Shown one piece after another: positions 44,388 through 53,749 of a stretch of 64,000 nucleotides of DNA; the stretch's first letter is position 1, and every line of letters begins with the position of its first letter. The DNA lies in assembly GCF_012524165.2 (NCBI RefSeq), contig NZ_JABACJ020000001.1:1-64000 (forward strand), written 5' to 3'. A program made the translations under genes and the position numbers. The notes beneath the pieces were generated by a model, which had not been told where the DNA came from, searched no databases, and saw only the letters and a list, made by a program, of their open reading frames with translations. Source of the DNA: Faecalicatena faecalis (GTDB lineage Bacteria > Bacillota > Clostridia > Lachnospirales > Lachnospiraceae).

Positions 44388-45248
44388 TTGGGAAATGAAT
44401 TGGTGTATAGCAGGACAAATAAACTAGAGGAAATATTTCATGTAAAAAAACCGATTATTCCTACGCTGCACTTACTGTCCTTGCCGGGAGCTCCGTTCTA
44501 TCATGGAGAATCTATGGACGAGATTCTGGAATATACGATGAAAGAAGTAGAGACACTTATTGAATGTGGAGTGGATGGATTTATCATAGAAAATCATGGA
44601 GACATACCTTTTGTGAAGCCGGATAAATTCGGATATGAAACGGTTGCTGCAATGGCATATCTTGGCGCTGAGATAGGGAAAAAGGTAAAGGCGTGTGGGT
44701 TGCCGATAGGGGTGAATTGCCTTGCTAATGCAGCCATCCCTGCACTTGCGATAGCAAAAGCTATTGGAGCCAAATTTGTACGAATAAATCAGTATGTGAA
44801 TGCTTATGTTGCTAATGAAGGGTTTATGGAGGGGATGGCTGGTGAAGTGCTTCGTTACCGTTCAGCAATCAAAGGTGAGGATATATCAATCTTTGCGGAT
44901 TCACATGTAAAACACGGAAGCCATGCTATTGTGGCTGACCGGTCTATTGAAGAACAGGCAAAAGATTCTTTGTTCTTTTGCGCAGATGTACTGATCTGTA
45001 CTGGAAATAGGACGGGGGATGCGCCTACAGATGAGGAGATGAATAGTATAAAAGTAGATCCAGAGGTACCAGTTATAGTTGGCAGTGGAATTACTCCAGA
45101 AAATGCAGAACGGATTATGAAAGTTGCTGATGGAGGCATTGTAGCAAGTTATTTTAAAGAAGGTGGAGTATGGACAAACACTGTGGATCGTGATAGAACT
45201 ATGCGTTTTATGCAAAAAATATTTGAGATTCGTGAAAAACTAGCATAA
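44388..45248 (+). CDS. BtpA/SgcQ family protein
   Basis: This 286-residue protein resembles the BtpA (PF03437) family, including E. coli SgcQ from the sgc sugar locus. Characteristic stretches are PTLHLLSLPGAP near the start, DGFIIENHGD near 65, GVNCLANAA near 105 and the phosphate-loop-like VPVIVGSGITPENAER near 225, pointing to a TIM barrel that binds a phosphorylated ligand. It starts with TTG directly after the isomerase stop. The reaction is unknown. Confidence 0.85.
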   Translation: MGNELVYSRTNKLEEIFHVKKPIIPTLHLLSLPGAPFYHGESMDEILEYTMKEVETLIECGVDGFIIENHGDIPFVKPDKFGYETVAAMAYLGAEIGKKVKACGLPIGVNCLANAAIPALAIAKAIGAKFVRINQYVNAYVANEGFMEGMAGEVLRYRSAIKGEDISIFADSHVKHGSHAIVADRSIEEQAKDSLFFCADVLICTGNRTGDAPTDEEMNSIKVDPEVPVIVGSGITPENAERIMKVADGGIVASYFKEGGVWTNTVDRDRTMRFMQKIFEIREKLA

Positions 45249-46727
<1,479 letters not shown>

Positions 46728-46942
46728 AATACGCGGATGAGGATGGGTTTAAAATCTGTCAAACACTGGAAATATTTGTAAAATTCAGCTACCATTTTAA
46801 AATAATCTTTGCTATAATGTTTTAAGTTATATTGCGCGCTACTTTTAGTTAATGATATGTTATATTTACCGGTAAGATTCTAAGATCGGGATATAGGTTC
46901 AGAAGTAGTAGAAGCTTTAAGCGGTATGAAAGGGATGGAGAA

Positions 46943-47704
46943 ATGAATATTAATCCGGATTCAAAAGTTCCATTGTATTTACAATTAAAAGAATATATTT
47001 TAGAAAAAATAAAAAATAATGAATGGGCTGTTGGAGAGAAGCTTCCTACAGAGACAGAATTGCAGGATATGCTTGGGATTTCTAGAATTACGGTGAGACA
47101 TGCGCTTGAACTTTTAGAGAATGAAGGGTACATCGTTAAAAAGCGGGCTAAGGGTACTTTTGTTGCTCCTCCCAAATTTTCATATCATTTACCGAAATTG
47201 ACTAGCTTTTCGGAAGATATTATTCAAAAAAATTGTATACCCGGTTCAAAGACGAAAGTGTTAGAAGTGATAACGAATTCTGCTATTGCTAGTCATATGG
47301 GAGTAGCGGAAGTAACACCACTGATTCATTTAGTACGGTTAAGAACTGTAAATAATATTGTCATGAGTATGCATGACAGCTACTATAATTTAAATATACT
47401 TGATAGTAATATGATTATAAAAAGTATCACGTCGGGTTCTCTAAAGGAACAATTAGACGATCAAGCAATTTCTTTATATAGTATTTTAGAGAACGAGCAC
47501 CATACAGTAATTGATTGTGCAGATGAATCTTTGAAAGCAATATCATGTCCGCCGGAAATTGCGGAGCAATTAGGGATTTCAGTAGATGACCCCTTACTCT
47601 ATTTAGAACGTATGACATATACAAGGGATGGGGATGTCCTTGAATTTTCTAAGATGTATAATCGCGCAGATATATATAACTATACCATTCATTTAACTAG
47701 GTGA
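46943..47704 (+). CDS. GntR family regulator, HutC/UTRA subfamily
   Basis: This 253-residue regulator has an N-terminal winged helix (about 8-75: PLYLQLKEYILEKI and LPTETELQDMLGISRITVR) and a C-terminal UTRA ligand domain (about 90-245). It has its own TATAAT (46813-46818) with a weak -35. It probably represses the upstream sugar operon through the palindromes at 37856-37882 and is released by a pathway intermediate. A TTACCGGTAA palindrome (46866-46875) precedes the gene. Confidence 0.9.
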   Translation: MNINPDSKVPLYLQLKEYILEKIKNNEWAVGEKLPTETELQDMLGISRITVRHALELLENEGYIVKKRAKGTFVAPPKFSYHLPKLTSFSEDIIQKNCIPGSKTKVLEVITNSAIASHMGVAEVTPLIHLVRLRTVNNIVMSMHDSYYNLNILDSNMIIKSITSGSLKEQLDDQAISLYSILENEHHTVIDCADESLKAISCPPEIAEQLGISVDDPLLYLERMTYTRDGDVLEFSKMYNRADIYNYTIHLTR

Positions 47705-47767
47705 TTATTTGAATAGAATATAAAAAGAGCGTATGATTAAGTGTTGAATGAACATTGTCTTATTACT

Positions 47768-47803
47768 GCAGGGCGGTATAGCTGAATTTCTATATTGTCC
47801 TGC
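47768..47803 (+). terminator. Terminator after the GntR gene
   Basis: GCAGG plus CGGTATA pairs with TATATTG plus CCTGC to give about a 13-base stem with wobble pairs and a 10-base loop, followed by TGTTGTTT. It separates the inserted operon from the rplJ promoter. I see no gene in the rest of 47705-47905. Confidence 0.65.
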
Positions 47804-47905
47804 TGTTGTTTATCTTATAAGACCTACTTCAAAGAGGATTTTTTATATTACCTGGATTCACAAAATCTAAAAGGTCGAGTGAATAAATAAAATGTATAAA
47901 ATCTA

Positions 47906-47934
47906 TTGACAATCAGTAAATTCAATGATATTAT
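47906..47934 (+). promoter_or_regulatory. rplJ-rplL promoter
   Basis: TTGACA (47906-47911) and TATTAT (47929-47934) are separated by 17 bases. This gives the L10/L12 genes their own start, independent of the rplKA operon. Confidence 0.85.
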
Positions 47935-47939
47935 ATTAA

Positions 47940-48062
47940 AGCAATTGACTGCCGAAGACAGCAGGTGCCGTAAGGCATAAGGTATGAACGCCTGCCGAGG
48001 AAGATCAGAATTCTTAATATGAATTTGTGAACTTTCGCGTTTTCGGACACGGAAGTTTTTTT
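47940..48062 (+). ncRNA. L10-type leader with attenuator
   Basis: The leader of about 120 bases contains small internal stems (for example CTGCCGAAGACAGCAG) and ends in AACTTTCG (48030-48037) pairing with CGGAAGTT (48050-48057), followed by seven T (48056-48062), an intrinsic terminator. L10 leaders of Firmicutes bind the L10-L12 complex and terminate their own mRNA; position and shape fit this class. Confidence 0.75.
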
Positions 48063-48109
48063 AGTTTTGGCAGTACACGCACAAATAAAATAAGGAGGTG
48101 TACCAGAAC

Positions 48110-48673
48110 GTGGCAAAAGTTGAATTAAAACAACCAATCGTTGAGGCAATTTCAGAAGAGATCAAAGACGCTCAGTCAGTCGTTCTTGTTGACTACCGTG
48201 GATTAACAGTAGCTCAGGATACTGAACTTCGTAAGCAGCTCAGAGAAGCAGGTGTGATTTACAAAGTTTACAAGAACACTATGATGAAGAGAGCTTTTGA
48301 AGGAACTGAATTCGAAGGACTTCAGGATTGCTTAGAAGGACCAAGCGCTATCGCTATTTCTAAGGATGACGCAACAGCACCTGCAAGAATTATCTGCAAG
48401 TTCGCTAAGACAGCAGACAAGCTTGAATTAAAAGGCGGTGTAGTTGAAGGTAATGTTTATGACGTAGCTGGATTGACAGAACTGTCCCAGATCCCGTCAA
48501 GAGAAGAATTACTTTCCAGATTGCTTGGAAGTATGCAGTCACCTATCACCAATTTTGCTCGTGTTATCAAGCAGATTGCAGAGAAGGACGGCGAGGCAGC
48601 TCCTGTAGAAGCAGCAGAAGAAGCTGTAGCAGAGGCTCCGGCAGCTGAAGCAGCAGAGACACCGGCTGAGTAA
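48110..48673 (+). CDS. rplJ: 50S ribosomal protein L10
   Basis: This 187-residue stalk-base protein anchors L7/L12 dimers. The N-terminal part (VEAISEEIKDAQSVVLVDYRGLTV) binds 23S rRNA, and the C-terminal helix carries L12. An Ala/Glu-rich tail (about 165-187) follows the usual end, as in many clostridia. I chose the GTG at 48110 after AAGGAGGTG; an ATG-like frame opens at 48098 but has no RBS. Confidence 0.95.
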   Translation: MAKVELKQPIVEAISEEIKDAQSVVLVDYRGLTVAQDTELRKQLREAGVIYKVYKNTMMKRAFEGTEFEGLQDCLEGPSAIAISKDDATAPARIICKFAKTADKLELKGGVVEGNVYDVAGLTELSQIPSREELLSRLLGSMQSPITNFARVIKQIAEKDGEAAPVEAAEEAVAEAPAAEAAETPAE

Positions 48674-48683
48674 GAGGTGTGCA

Positions 48684-48713
48684 GGGTCTAAAGGGAAGTT
48701 CCCTTGAGAGCCC
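48684..48713 (+). promoter_or_regulatory. Intercistronic hairpin between rplJ and rplL
   Basis: GGGTCT and AGAGCCC enclose AAGGGAA-G-TTCCCTT. There is no T-run, so it is probably a processing or stability element that helps L12 be made in excess of L10. Confidence 0.6.
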
Positions 48714-48783
48714 AGGTTTTAAGAAACTAAAATAAAAAAAGGATCAGAGAATCCGCAAATAATCTAAAATGGAGGATATTAAA

Positions 48784-49161
48784 ATGGCTAAATTGACAAC
48801 AGCTGAAATGATCGATGCGATCAAAGAGTTATCAGTATTAGAATTAAATGAATTAGTAAAAGCTTGTGAAGAAGAATTTGGTGTATCTGCAGCAGCAGGC
48901 GTTGTAGTTGCAGCAGCAGCTGGAGACGGAGCAGGCGCAGCAGAAGAGAAAGATGAGTTTGACGTAGAGTTAGTAGCAGCAGGTGCTTCTAAAGTTAAAG
49001 TTATCAAAGTTGTTCGTGAAGTAACAGGACTTGGATTAAAAGAAGCTAAAGAATTAGTAGACGGAGCTCCGAAGGTAATCAAGGAAGCTGTTTCTAAGGC
49101 AGAAGCTGAAGAACTGAAAGCTAAATTAGAGGAGCAGGGAGCAGAAGTTAACCTGAAATAA
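48784..49161 (+). CDS. rplL: 50S ribosomal protein L7/L12
   Basis: This 125-residue protein has an N-terminal dimerisation domain ([20 protein letters not shown]), an Ala/Gly-rich hinge (about 37-52) and the C-terminal factor-binding domain [20 protein letters not shown] (written in part: [18 protein letters not shown]). The ATG at 48784 follows GGAGGATAT. It recruits translation GTPases. In most relatives rpoB follows; here it is 11 kb away. Confidence 0.97.
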   Translation: MAKLTTAEMIDAIKELSVLELNELVKACEEEFGVSAAAGVVVAAAAGDGAGAAEEKDEFDVELVAAGASKVKVIKVVREVTGLGLKEAKELVDGAPKVIKEAVSKAEAEELKAKLEEQGAEVNLK

Positions 49162-49190
49162 TTCAGGCACTTTTGAACAAAGCGCGAATA

Positions 49191-49223
49191 AAAGTACTGT
49201 CGTTATGCGGCAGTACTTTTTTT
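49191..49223 (+). terminator. Terminator after rplL
   Basis: AAAGTACTGTCG (49191-49202) pairs with CGGCAGTACTTT (49208-49219) around TTATG, and the T-run continues to 49223. Confidence 0.92.
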
Positions 49224-49357
49224 AATACAGGAAACTCTATTTCCTATATTAAAAAAGCCCTCTAGGCGGAATACACACTTTGTTCAAGGAGAAAATGGCA
49301 GCAAGAGGCCGCGCTTAGGTGAGAGTTTCCAGACCGCTTCAGTCTTTGCGTTTTTTT
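49222..49357 (+). ncRNA. Candidate structured RNA between rplL and the Ktr operon
   Basis: A weak promoter TTAATA (49222-49227), 17-base spacer and TATATT (49245-49250) precedes about 100 bases that end in seven T (49351-49357). GGAAACTCT (49230-49238) and AGAGTTTCC (49322-49330) are perfect complements that would close a long stem. AAGGAG-AAA-ATG at about 49286-49297 opens a seven-codon frame (MAARGRA). I do not recognise the family, and it does not match the riboswitch consensus sequences I know. Confidence 0.35.
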
Positions 49358-49408
49358 CTGGGCGAACGTGCTGCAGGTTAAGGTTTTGTATAGATTTTGC
49401 AGGATTGG

Positions 49409-49437
49409 TTGACACCCCTCACCTTCGGCCCTATAAT
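49409..49437 (+). promoter_or_regulatory. Consensus promoter of the Ktr operon
   Basis: TTGACA (49409-49414), exactly 17 bases, TATAAT (49432-49437): a perfect sigma-A consensus on both boxes. The first gene starts about 65 bases downstream. The interval 49358-49408 has no other feature I can support. Confidence 0.9.
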
Positions 49438-49507
49438 GCATATAACTATAAAGATGGAGCAGTGCGGGGCAGACATAAGCATCGGTGCAGAGGCAGGAGG
49501 TAGAAAG

Positions 49508-49948
49508 ATGAAGGCGAATAATCGGATAGCAAAAGCGGTCGGTTTGTTGGTTTTATCTCTTCTGTTCACAGGAATCTTGATGGTAGGACAACGCTACGTA
49601 GGATTTCAGGACGATACATGCCCGGATGAGAGTTACATACAGTCAGAGGGAATCTGCATGCTGAGTGCAGATGATCAGTTGACAGACACTGCGATTTCAG
49701 AGCAGGAGCTTCACGTCTCCTATATATCATCGTTTTTAAGACACAGCACAGCACTCAGGATTTATGAGAGTCGGATCTGTGCTGAATCTATTTTGGCTGT
49801 TTTATTCAAAATAGCTGTTATTCCTTGTGCCATATTTATAATTTCCCTTTTTGCGCTAAGTGTAGATACATTTCTTAAAAAAGTGATTTGTGGTTTTCTA
49901 CATTGGCAGGATGGGAAGAAAAGGCAGGCCCTTCTTTGCATAGAATAA
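49508..49948 (+). CDS. Membrane protein of unknown function in the Ktr operon
   Basis: This 146-residue protein has two hydrophobic segments: about residues 10-28 (a signal anchor) and about 95-120. A cysteine-containing external region of about 65 residues lies between them, and the tail is short and basic. I do not recognise a family. The ATG at 49508 has AGGAGG 8 bases upstream; the frame opens earlier at 49397, across the promoter. It is directly downstream of a perfect promoter and 25 bases before ktrB, so a role near potassium transport is possible but unproven. Confidence 0.7.
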   Translation: MKANNRIAKAVGLLVLSLLFTGILMVGQRYVGFQDDTCPDESYIQSEGICMLSADDQLTDTAISEQELHVSYISSFLRHSTALRIYESRICAESILAVLFKIAVIPCAIFIISLFALSVDTFLKKVICGFLHWQDGKKRQALLCIE

Positions 49949-49973
49949 ATGAGCAGAGAGGAGCGTTGGCTTT

Positions 49974-51290
49974 ATGAATATCATATTAGAGTCAGGTAAG
50001 AATTTTTTTAAGAAGCAGTCACCGGCGAGATTGATTACCCTGGGCTTTGCTTTTGTGATCCTGACAGGGGCGGTACTGCTAAAGCTGCCAATATCCGTCA
50101 GGGAAGGGGCGGAGGTGAGCTGGATCAATTCGCTGTTCACCTCGACCAGTGCAGTGTGTGTGACGGGATTGATTGCAATTGACACCGCAGAACATTTTAC
50201 GGTATTTGGAAGGACTGTGGTCGCCATGCTGATACAGATCGGCGGACTGGGAGTAACATCCGTCGGTGTAGGAATCATACTGGCAGCCGGAAAAAGAGTT
50301 GGTTTTAAGGAACGTCTTCTGGTGAAGGAGGCAATGAACGTCAACGGAATCAAAGGGATGGTTCTACTGGTAAAATATGTACTTTGGATGACGCTGTGTT
50401 TTGAGACGGCAGGGGCGGTGCTGAGTTTCTTTGTATTCGTGCAGAAATATTCACCGCTGGACGCCTTGGGAATCAGTGTGTTCCATTCCATAGCAGCATT
50501 CAATAACTCGGGATTCGATATTCTTGGCGGTCTGACGAATCTGATTCCTTATCAGGATAATGTTCTTTTGAATCTGACGACCTGTGGATTGATCATTTTT
50601 GGAGGCTTGGGCTTCCTGGTAATCCTGGATGTGTTAAAGACCCGGTCTTTTAAGAGATTATGTCTGCACTCAAAGGCGGTCATCTTAACGAGTGCGGTTC
50701 TGATTGTGGCAGGTACGGTGCTTTTGAAGTGTACAGAGCAGATTACCTGGCTGGGAGCACTTTTTCAAAGTGTTTCCGCAAGAACAGCAGGATTTTCTAC
50801 TTATCCGATTGGAAAATTCACCTCGGCAGGACTTTTCGTCCTGACGATCCTGATGTTCATCGGTGCTTCTCCGGGATCTACCGGAGGTGGTATCAAGACG
50901 AGTACGATGTTCGTACTTTTAAATGTAGTAAAAAGTACGGCGACCAATCAACATTGCAGTGCATTTAGGCGAAAAATACCGGACAAAGTAGTGTCCAAAG
51001 CATTTATGATTTCATTTCTTTCTCTGCTGGTGGTGTGTATTTCGACCTTGGTCATGTGTATCTTAGAACCGGATTATTCTTTTATGCAGCTGCTTTTTGA
51101 GTGCACGTCAGCATTTGGAACAGTTGGGCTGTCCACCGGGATAACACCTGATTTAAGCGTGGCAGGGAAGCTCGTGATTATCCTGACTATGTTTATCGGA
51201 CGTCTCGGGACTCTCACGATTATTACGATGTGGAGCTTCAAGCAGCCGGCAAACGCAGTATTTACAGAGGAAAATATTACAATTGGGTAG
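49974..51290 (+). CDS. ktrB: Potassium transporter KtrB/TrkH
   Basis: This 438-residue ion-conducting membrane subunit shows four pore-loop repeats with selectivity-filter glycines: STSAVCVTGL near residue 55, AAFNNSGF near 175, SARTAGFST near 273 and SAFGTVGLST near 379. The length of about 440 is closer to KtrB than to the longer E. coli TrkH. It works with the soluble ring encoded by the next gene, 3-9 bases downstream. Confidence 0.93.
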   Translation: MNIILESGKNFFKKQSPARLITLGFAFVILTGAVLLKLPISVREGAEVSWINSLFTSTSAVCVTGLIAIDTAEHFTVFGRTVVAMLIQIGGLGVTSVGVGIILAAGKRVGFKERLLVKEAMNVNGIKGMVLLVKYVLWMTLCFETAGAVLSFFVFVQKYSPLDALGISVFHSIAAFNNSGFDILGGLTNLIPYQDNVLLNLTTCGLIIFGGLGFLVILDVLKTRSFKRLCLHSKAVILTSAVLIVAGTVLLKCTEQITWLGALFQSVSARTAGFSTYPIGKFTSAGLFVLTILMFIGASPGSTGGGIKTSTMFVLLNVVKSTATNQHCSAFRRKIPDKVVSKAFMISFLSLLVVCISTLVMCILEPDYSFMQLLFECTSAFGTVGLSTGITPDLSVAGKLVIILTMFIGRLGTLTIITMWSFKQPANAVFTEENITIG

Positions 51291-51299
51291 GAGATGTTT

Positions 51300-51974
51300 A
51301 TGATGTTAAAAGAGGAATTATCAGAAAGTTATGGTATTATAGGGTTAGGTAGATTTGGAACAGCACTGGCAAAGAAGCTGGCAGAGGCAGGCCGTGAAGT
51401 GATCGTGGTGGACCGGAATGAAAGCAAAGTGAAGGAACTGCGCAGCTATACGGATTTTGCTTATGTTGCAGATGAACTGACCAAGGAGGTCTTAGAGGAG
51501 ATCGGGATTCAGAATTGCGATACGGTGGTCGTGTGTATCGGTGAGAAGATAGATACCAGTATCCTGGTCACATTGAATGTGGTAAATCTGGGAGTAAGAC
51601 GGGTAATCGCGAAGGCAATCAGTAAAGACCAGGGGGAGGTCCTGGAGAAGATCGGTGCAGAGGTGGTATACCCGGAACGGGATATGGCTCTTAGGCTCGC
51701 TAAGAAAATGCTGGTCAGCAGTGTGATGGATTCTATTTCGCTGGATAATGATGTGGAGATTTCGGAAGTCATGGTTCCGGCAAAAATGGTCGGAAAGAGT
51801 GTGGAGGAAATTCGGTTGCGCCAAAGATTCGGTCTGAATATCATAGCAGTGGAACATGGAGGGAATACAGAAACGCAGATTGAGCCGGACTATGTATTCG
51901 ACAGGGGAGATGTCCTTGTGGTCATCGGAAAATCTGAAAGTGTAAGTAAGTTTGAGGGAATTATTCTGGCATAA
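51300..51974 (+). CDS. ktrA: Potassium channel regulatory subunit KtrA (TrkA type)
   Basis: This cytoplasmic regulator of about 224 residues has an N-terminal RCK Rossmann domain (YGIIGLGRFGTALAKKL), with the acidic end VVDRN that binds adenine nucleotides, and a C-terminal RCK_C domain (about 140-224) that in Firmicutes often binds c-di-AMP. A single RCK pair matches KtrA rather than the double-length E. coli TrkA. The start is 51300 or 51303, with AGGAG upstream; an ATG at 51294 is too close to it. Confidence 0.92.
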   Translation: MMLKEELSESYGIIGLGRFGTALAKKLAEAGREVIVVDRNESKVKELRSYTDFAYVADELTKEVLEEIGIQNCDTVVVCIGEKIDTSILVTLNVVNLGVRRVIAKAISKDQGEVLEKIGAEVVYPERDMALRLAKKMLVSSVMDSISLDNDVEISEVMVPAKMVGKSVEEIRLRQRFGLNIIAVEHGGNTETQIEPDYVFDRGDVLVVIGKSESVSKFEGIILA

Positions 51975-52026
51975 TTCGGTTGGAAATATAGTTCGGCCAG
52001 AAGCAATGGAAAAAGGAGGAGTCGTT

Positions 52027-53451
52027 ATGAGGAGAACGAAAATTATCTGTACACTGGGGCCTGCAACAGATGGAGAGGGAATTCTGGAGCAGCTTGTGAG
52101 GGATGGGATGGATGTGGCCCGGTTTAATTTTTCGCATGGTACACATGAGGAACAGAAGGCACGTCTGGATCGGCTCAAGGAAATCAGAGAGCGGCTGGAC
52201 AGACCGATTGCGGCTCTCCTCGATACCAAGGGCCCGGAGATTCGTCTGGGCACATTCCAGGCACAAAAGGTGGAATTAAAGGAAGGACAGGACTTTTTTC
52301 TGACTGCCGAGGAGATGGAAGGAACAAGTGAAGGAGTATCGGTCACATACAAGGAGCTTTATCAGGATGTAAAGCCGGGGGACAGCATCCTGATCGATGA
52401 TGGGCTGGTCGGACTGACGGTAGAGTGTGTGAAGGGTGAGACAGTCTATTGCAAAGTGGTCAATGGCGGTGTGATTTCGGATCATAAAGGAGTGAATCTG
52501 CCTGGCGTTGAGGTGAATATGCCATTCATCAGCCAGAAGGACCGGGAGGATATCCTGTTCGGAATCCAGGAGGGATTTGATTTTATAGCGGCTTCTTTTA
52601 CAAGGAGTGCGGAAGATGTGAAGGAAATCAGAAAGATTCTGGATGAGAACGGCGGCCAATTTATCAATATTATTGCCAAGATAGAGAATCAGCAGGGAGT
52701 AGACCACATCGACAGTATCATTGAGGCGGCGGATGGAATCATGATCGCCAGAGGAGATATGGGGGTGGAGGTGCCTCTTGAGGATGTGCCTATCATTCAG
52801 AAATCGATTATTGGAAAGGTATACAACTCTGGGAAACAGGTGATCACGGCGACGCAGATGCTGGATTCTATGATGAAAAATCCTCGTCCGACAAGGGCGG
52901 AGACGACAGATGTTGCGAATGCAATCTACCAGGGGACGAGTGCAATCATGCTTTCAGGAGAAACGGCTGCTGGAAAATATCCGGTGGAGGCACTACGGAC
53001 CATGGTGAAGATCGCGGTAAGGACGGAAAGTGATATTGATTATAACCAGTTGTTCAGTATCCGAAGTAAGGAGAGCAGGACAGATATGACGACTGCAATC
53101 TCACATGCCACCTGCATGACAGCAATTGATCTCTCGGCAAAAGCAATTATAACCGTAAGCCGCTCTGGACATACGGCGCGGATGATTTCTAAATACCGGC
53201 CGGGGTGTCTGATTGTAGGGTGTACGCCTGATCAGCATACTTTCCGGAAGCTGAATCTGTCATGGGGCGTGCAGCCGGTCATTATCCGGGAGGAGTACAG
53301 TATGGAGATTCTCTTGCTGCATGCGACAGAGGCAGCGGAGAAAAAGGGCTTTGTCAAGGAAGGCGAGATCGTGGTCCTGACAGCAGGGGTGCCTCTTGGA
53401 AAATCGGGGAACACAAACCTGTTAAAGACCACTTTGGTGGGAGAATATTAA
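52027..53451 (+). CDS. pyk: Pyruvate kinase
   Basis: This 474-residue enzyme makes pyruvate and ATP from phosphoenolpyruvate. The start RRTKIICTLGPA, the NFSHG and LLDTKGPEIRLG monovalent-cation and nucleotide region, IAKIENQQG and the MIARGDMGVEVP metal segment are present. The Glu in DTKGPEIR marks the K+-dependent class. It lacks the extra C-terminal domain of Bacillus enzymes. I chose the ATG at 52027 (AAAGGAGGAG site) over the open frame from 51952. It lies 52 bases after ktrA, probably on the same mRNA. Confidence 0.96.
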   Translation: MRRTKIICTLGPATDGEGILEQLVRDGMDVARFNFSHGTHEEQKARLDRLKEIRERLDRPIAALLDTKGPEIRLGTFQAQKVELKEGQDFFLTAEEMEGTSEGVSVTYKELYQDVKPGDSILIDDGLVGLTVECVKGETVYCKVVNGGVISDHKGVNLPGVEVNMPFISQKDREDILFGIQEGFDFIAASFTRSAEDVKEIRKILDENGGQFINIIAKIENQQGVDHIDSIIEAADGIMIARGDMGVEVPLEDVPIIQKSIIGKVYNSGKQVITATQMLDSMMKNPRPTRAETTDVANAIYQGTSAIMLSGETAAGKYPVEALRTMVKIAVRTESDIDYNQLFSIRSKESRTDMTTAISHATCMTAIDLSAKAIITVSRSGHTARMISKYRPGCLIVGCTPDQHTFRKLNLSWGVQPVIIREEYSMEILLLHATEAAEKKGFVKEGEIVVLTAGVPLGKSGNTNLLKTTLVGEY

Positions 53452-53469
53452 GGAATATAAAAATAGGGC

Positions 53470-53506
53470 GGCAGATTCCGACGGAAGCGCAGGAATCTGC
53501 TGTTTT
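53470..53506 (+). terminator. Terminator after pyk
   Basis: GGCAGATTCC pairs with GGAATCTGCT (one wobble) around 12 bases, followed by GTTTTGCTTTT. It separates pyk from the arabinose regulator. Confidence 0.75.
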
Positions 53507-53530
53507 GCTTTTGAACAGCTGTTTTCAAAA

Positions 53531-53646
53531 GTTGTATATGTACAACTATAGCATGTTTGTTCACCAATTACAAAAAGTAAAAGTAGAGTTGTATATACAT
53601 TTGTGGAAGACTCCGACTTGAATTTCGGCAAATTGTATTGTACAGT
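53531..53646 (+). promoter_or_regulatory. araR promoter with three AraR-like operators
   Basis: Three related words occur: GTTGTATATGTACAAC (53531-53546, near-perfect dyad), GTTGTATATACATTTG (53588-53603) and AATTGTATTGTACAGT (53631-53646). The last covers the -10 TACAGT (53641-53646) of a promoter with -35 TTGAAT (53618-53623) and 17-base spacing. The words resemble Bacillus AraR boxes, so autoregulation of the ara operon is likely. Confidence 0.7.
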
Positions 53647-53749
53647 AAGAACAGGCTAAGAGATACATAATCTGTAGAAAATTCCGTAATCCATGCCCCT
53701 TGGACGGGGCGCAGAACAGGATCAGGGCTCTTGCCAAGGGAGTGTGTCT

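Noticed and set aside
49224-49400. c-di-AMP (ydaO) riboswitch upstream of the Ktr genes
   Set aside because: Potassium genes made this a reasonable expectation, but the conserved ydaO sequence blocks are not visible and the Ktr promoter lies downstream of the element.
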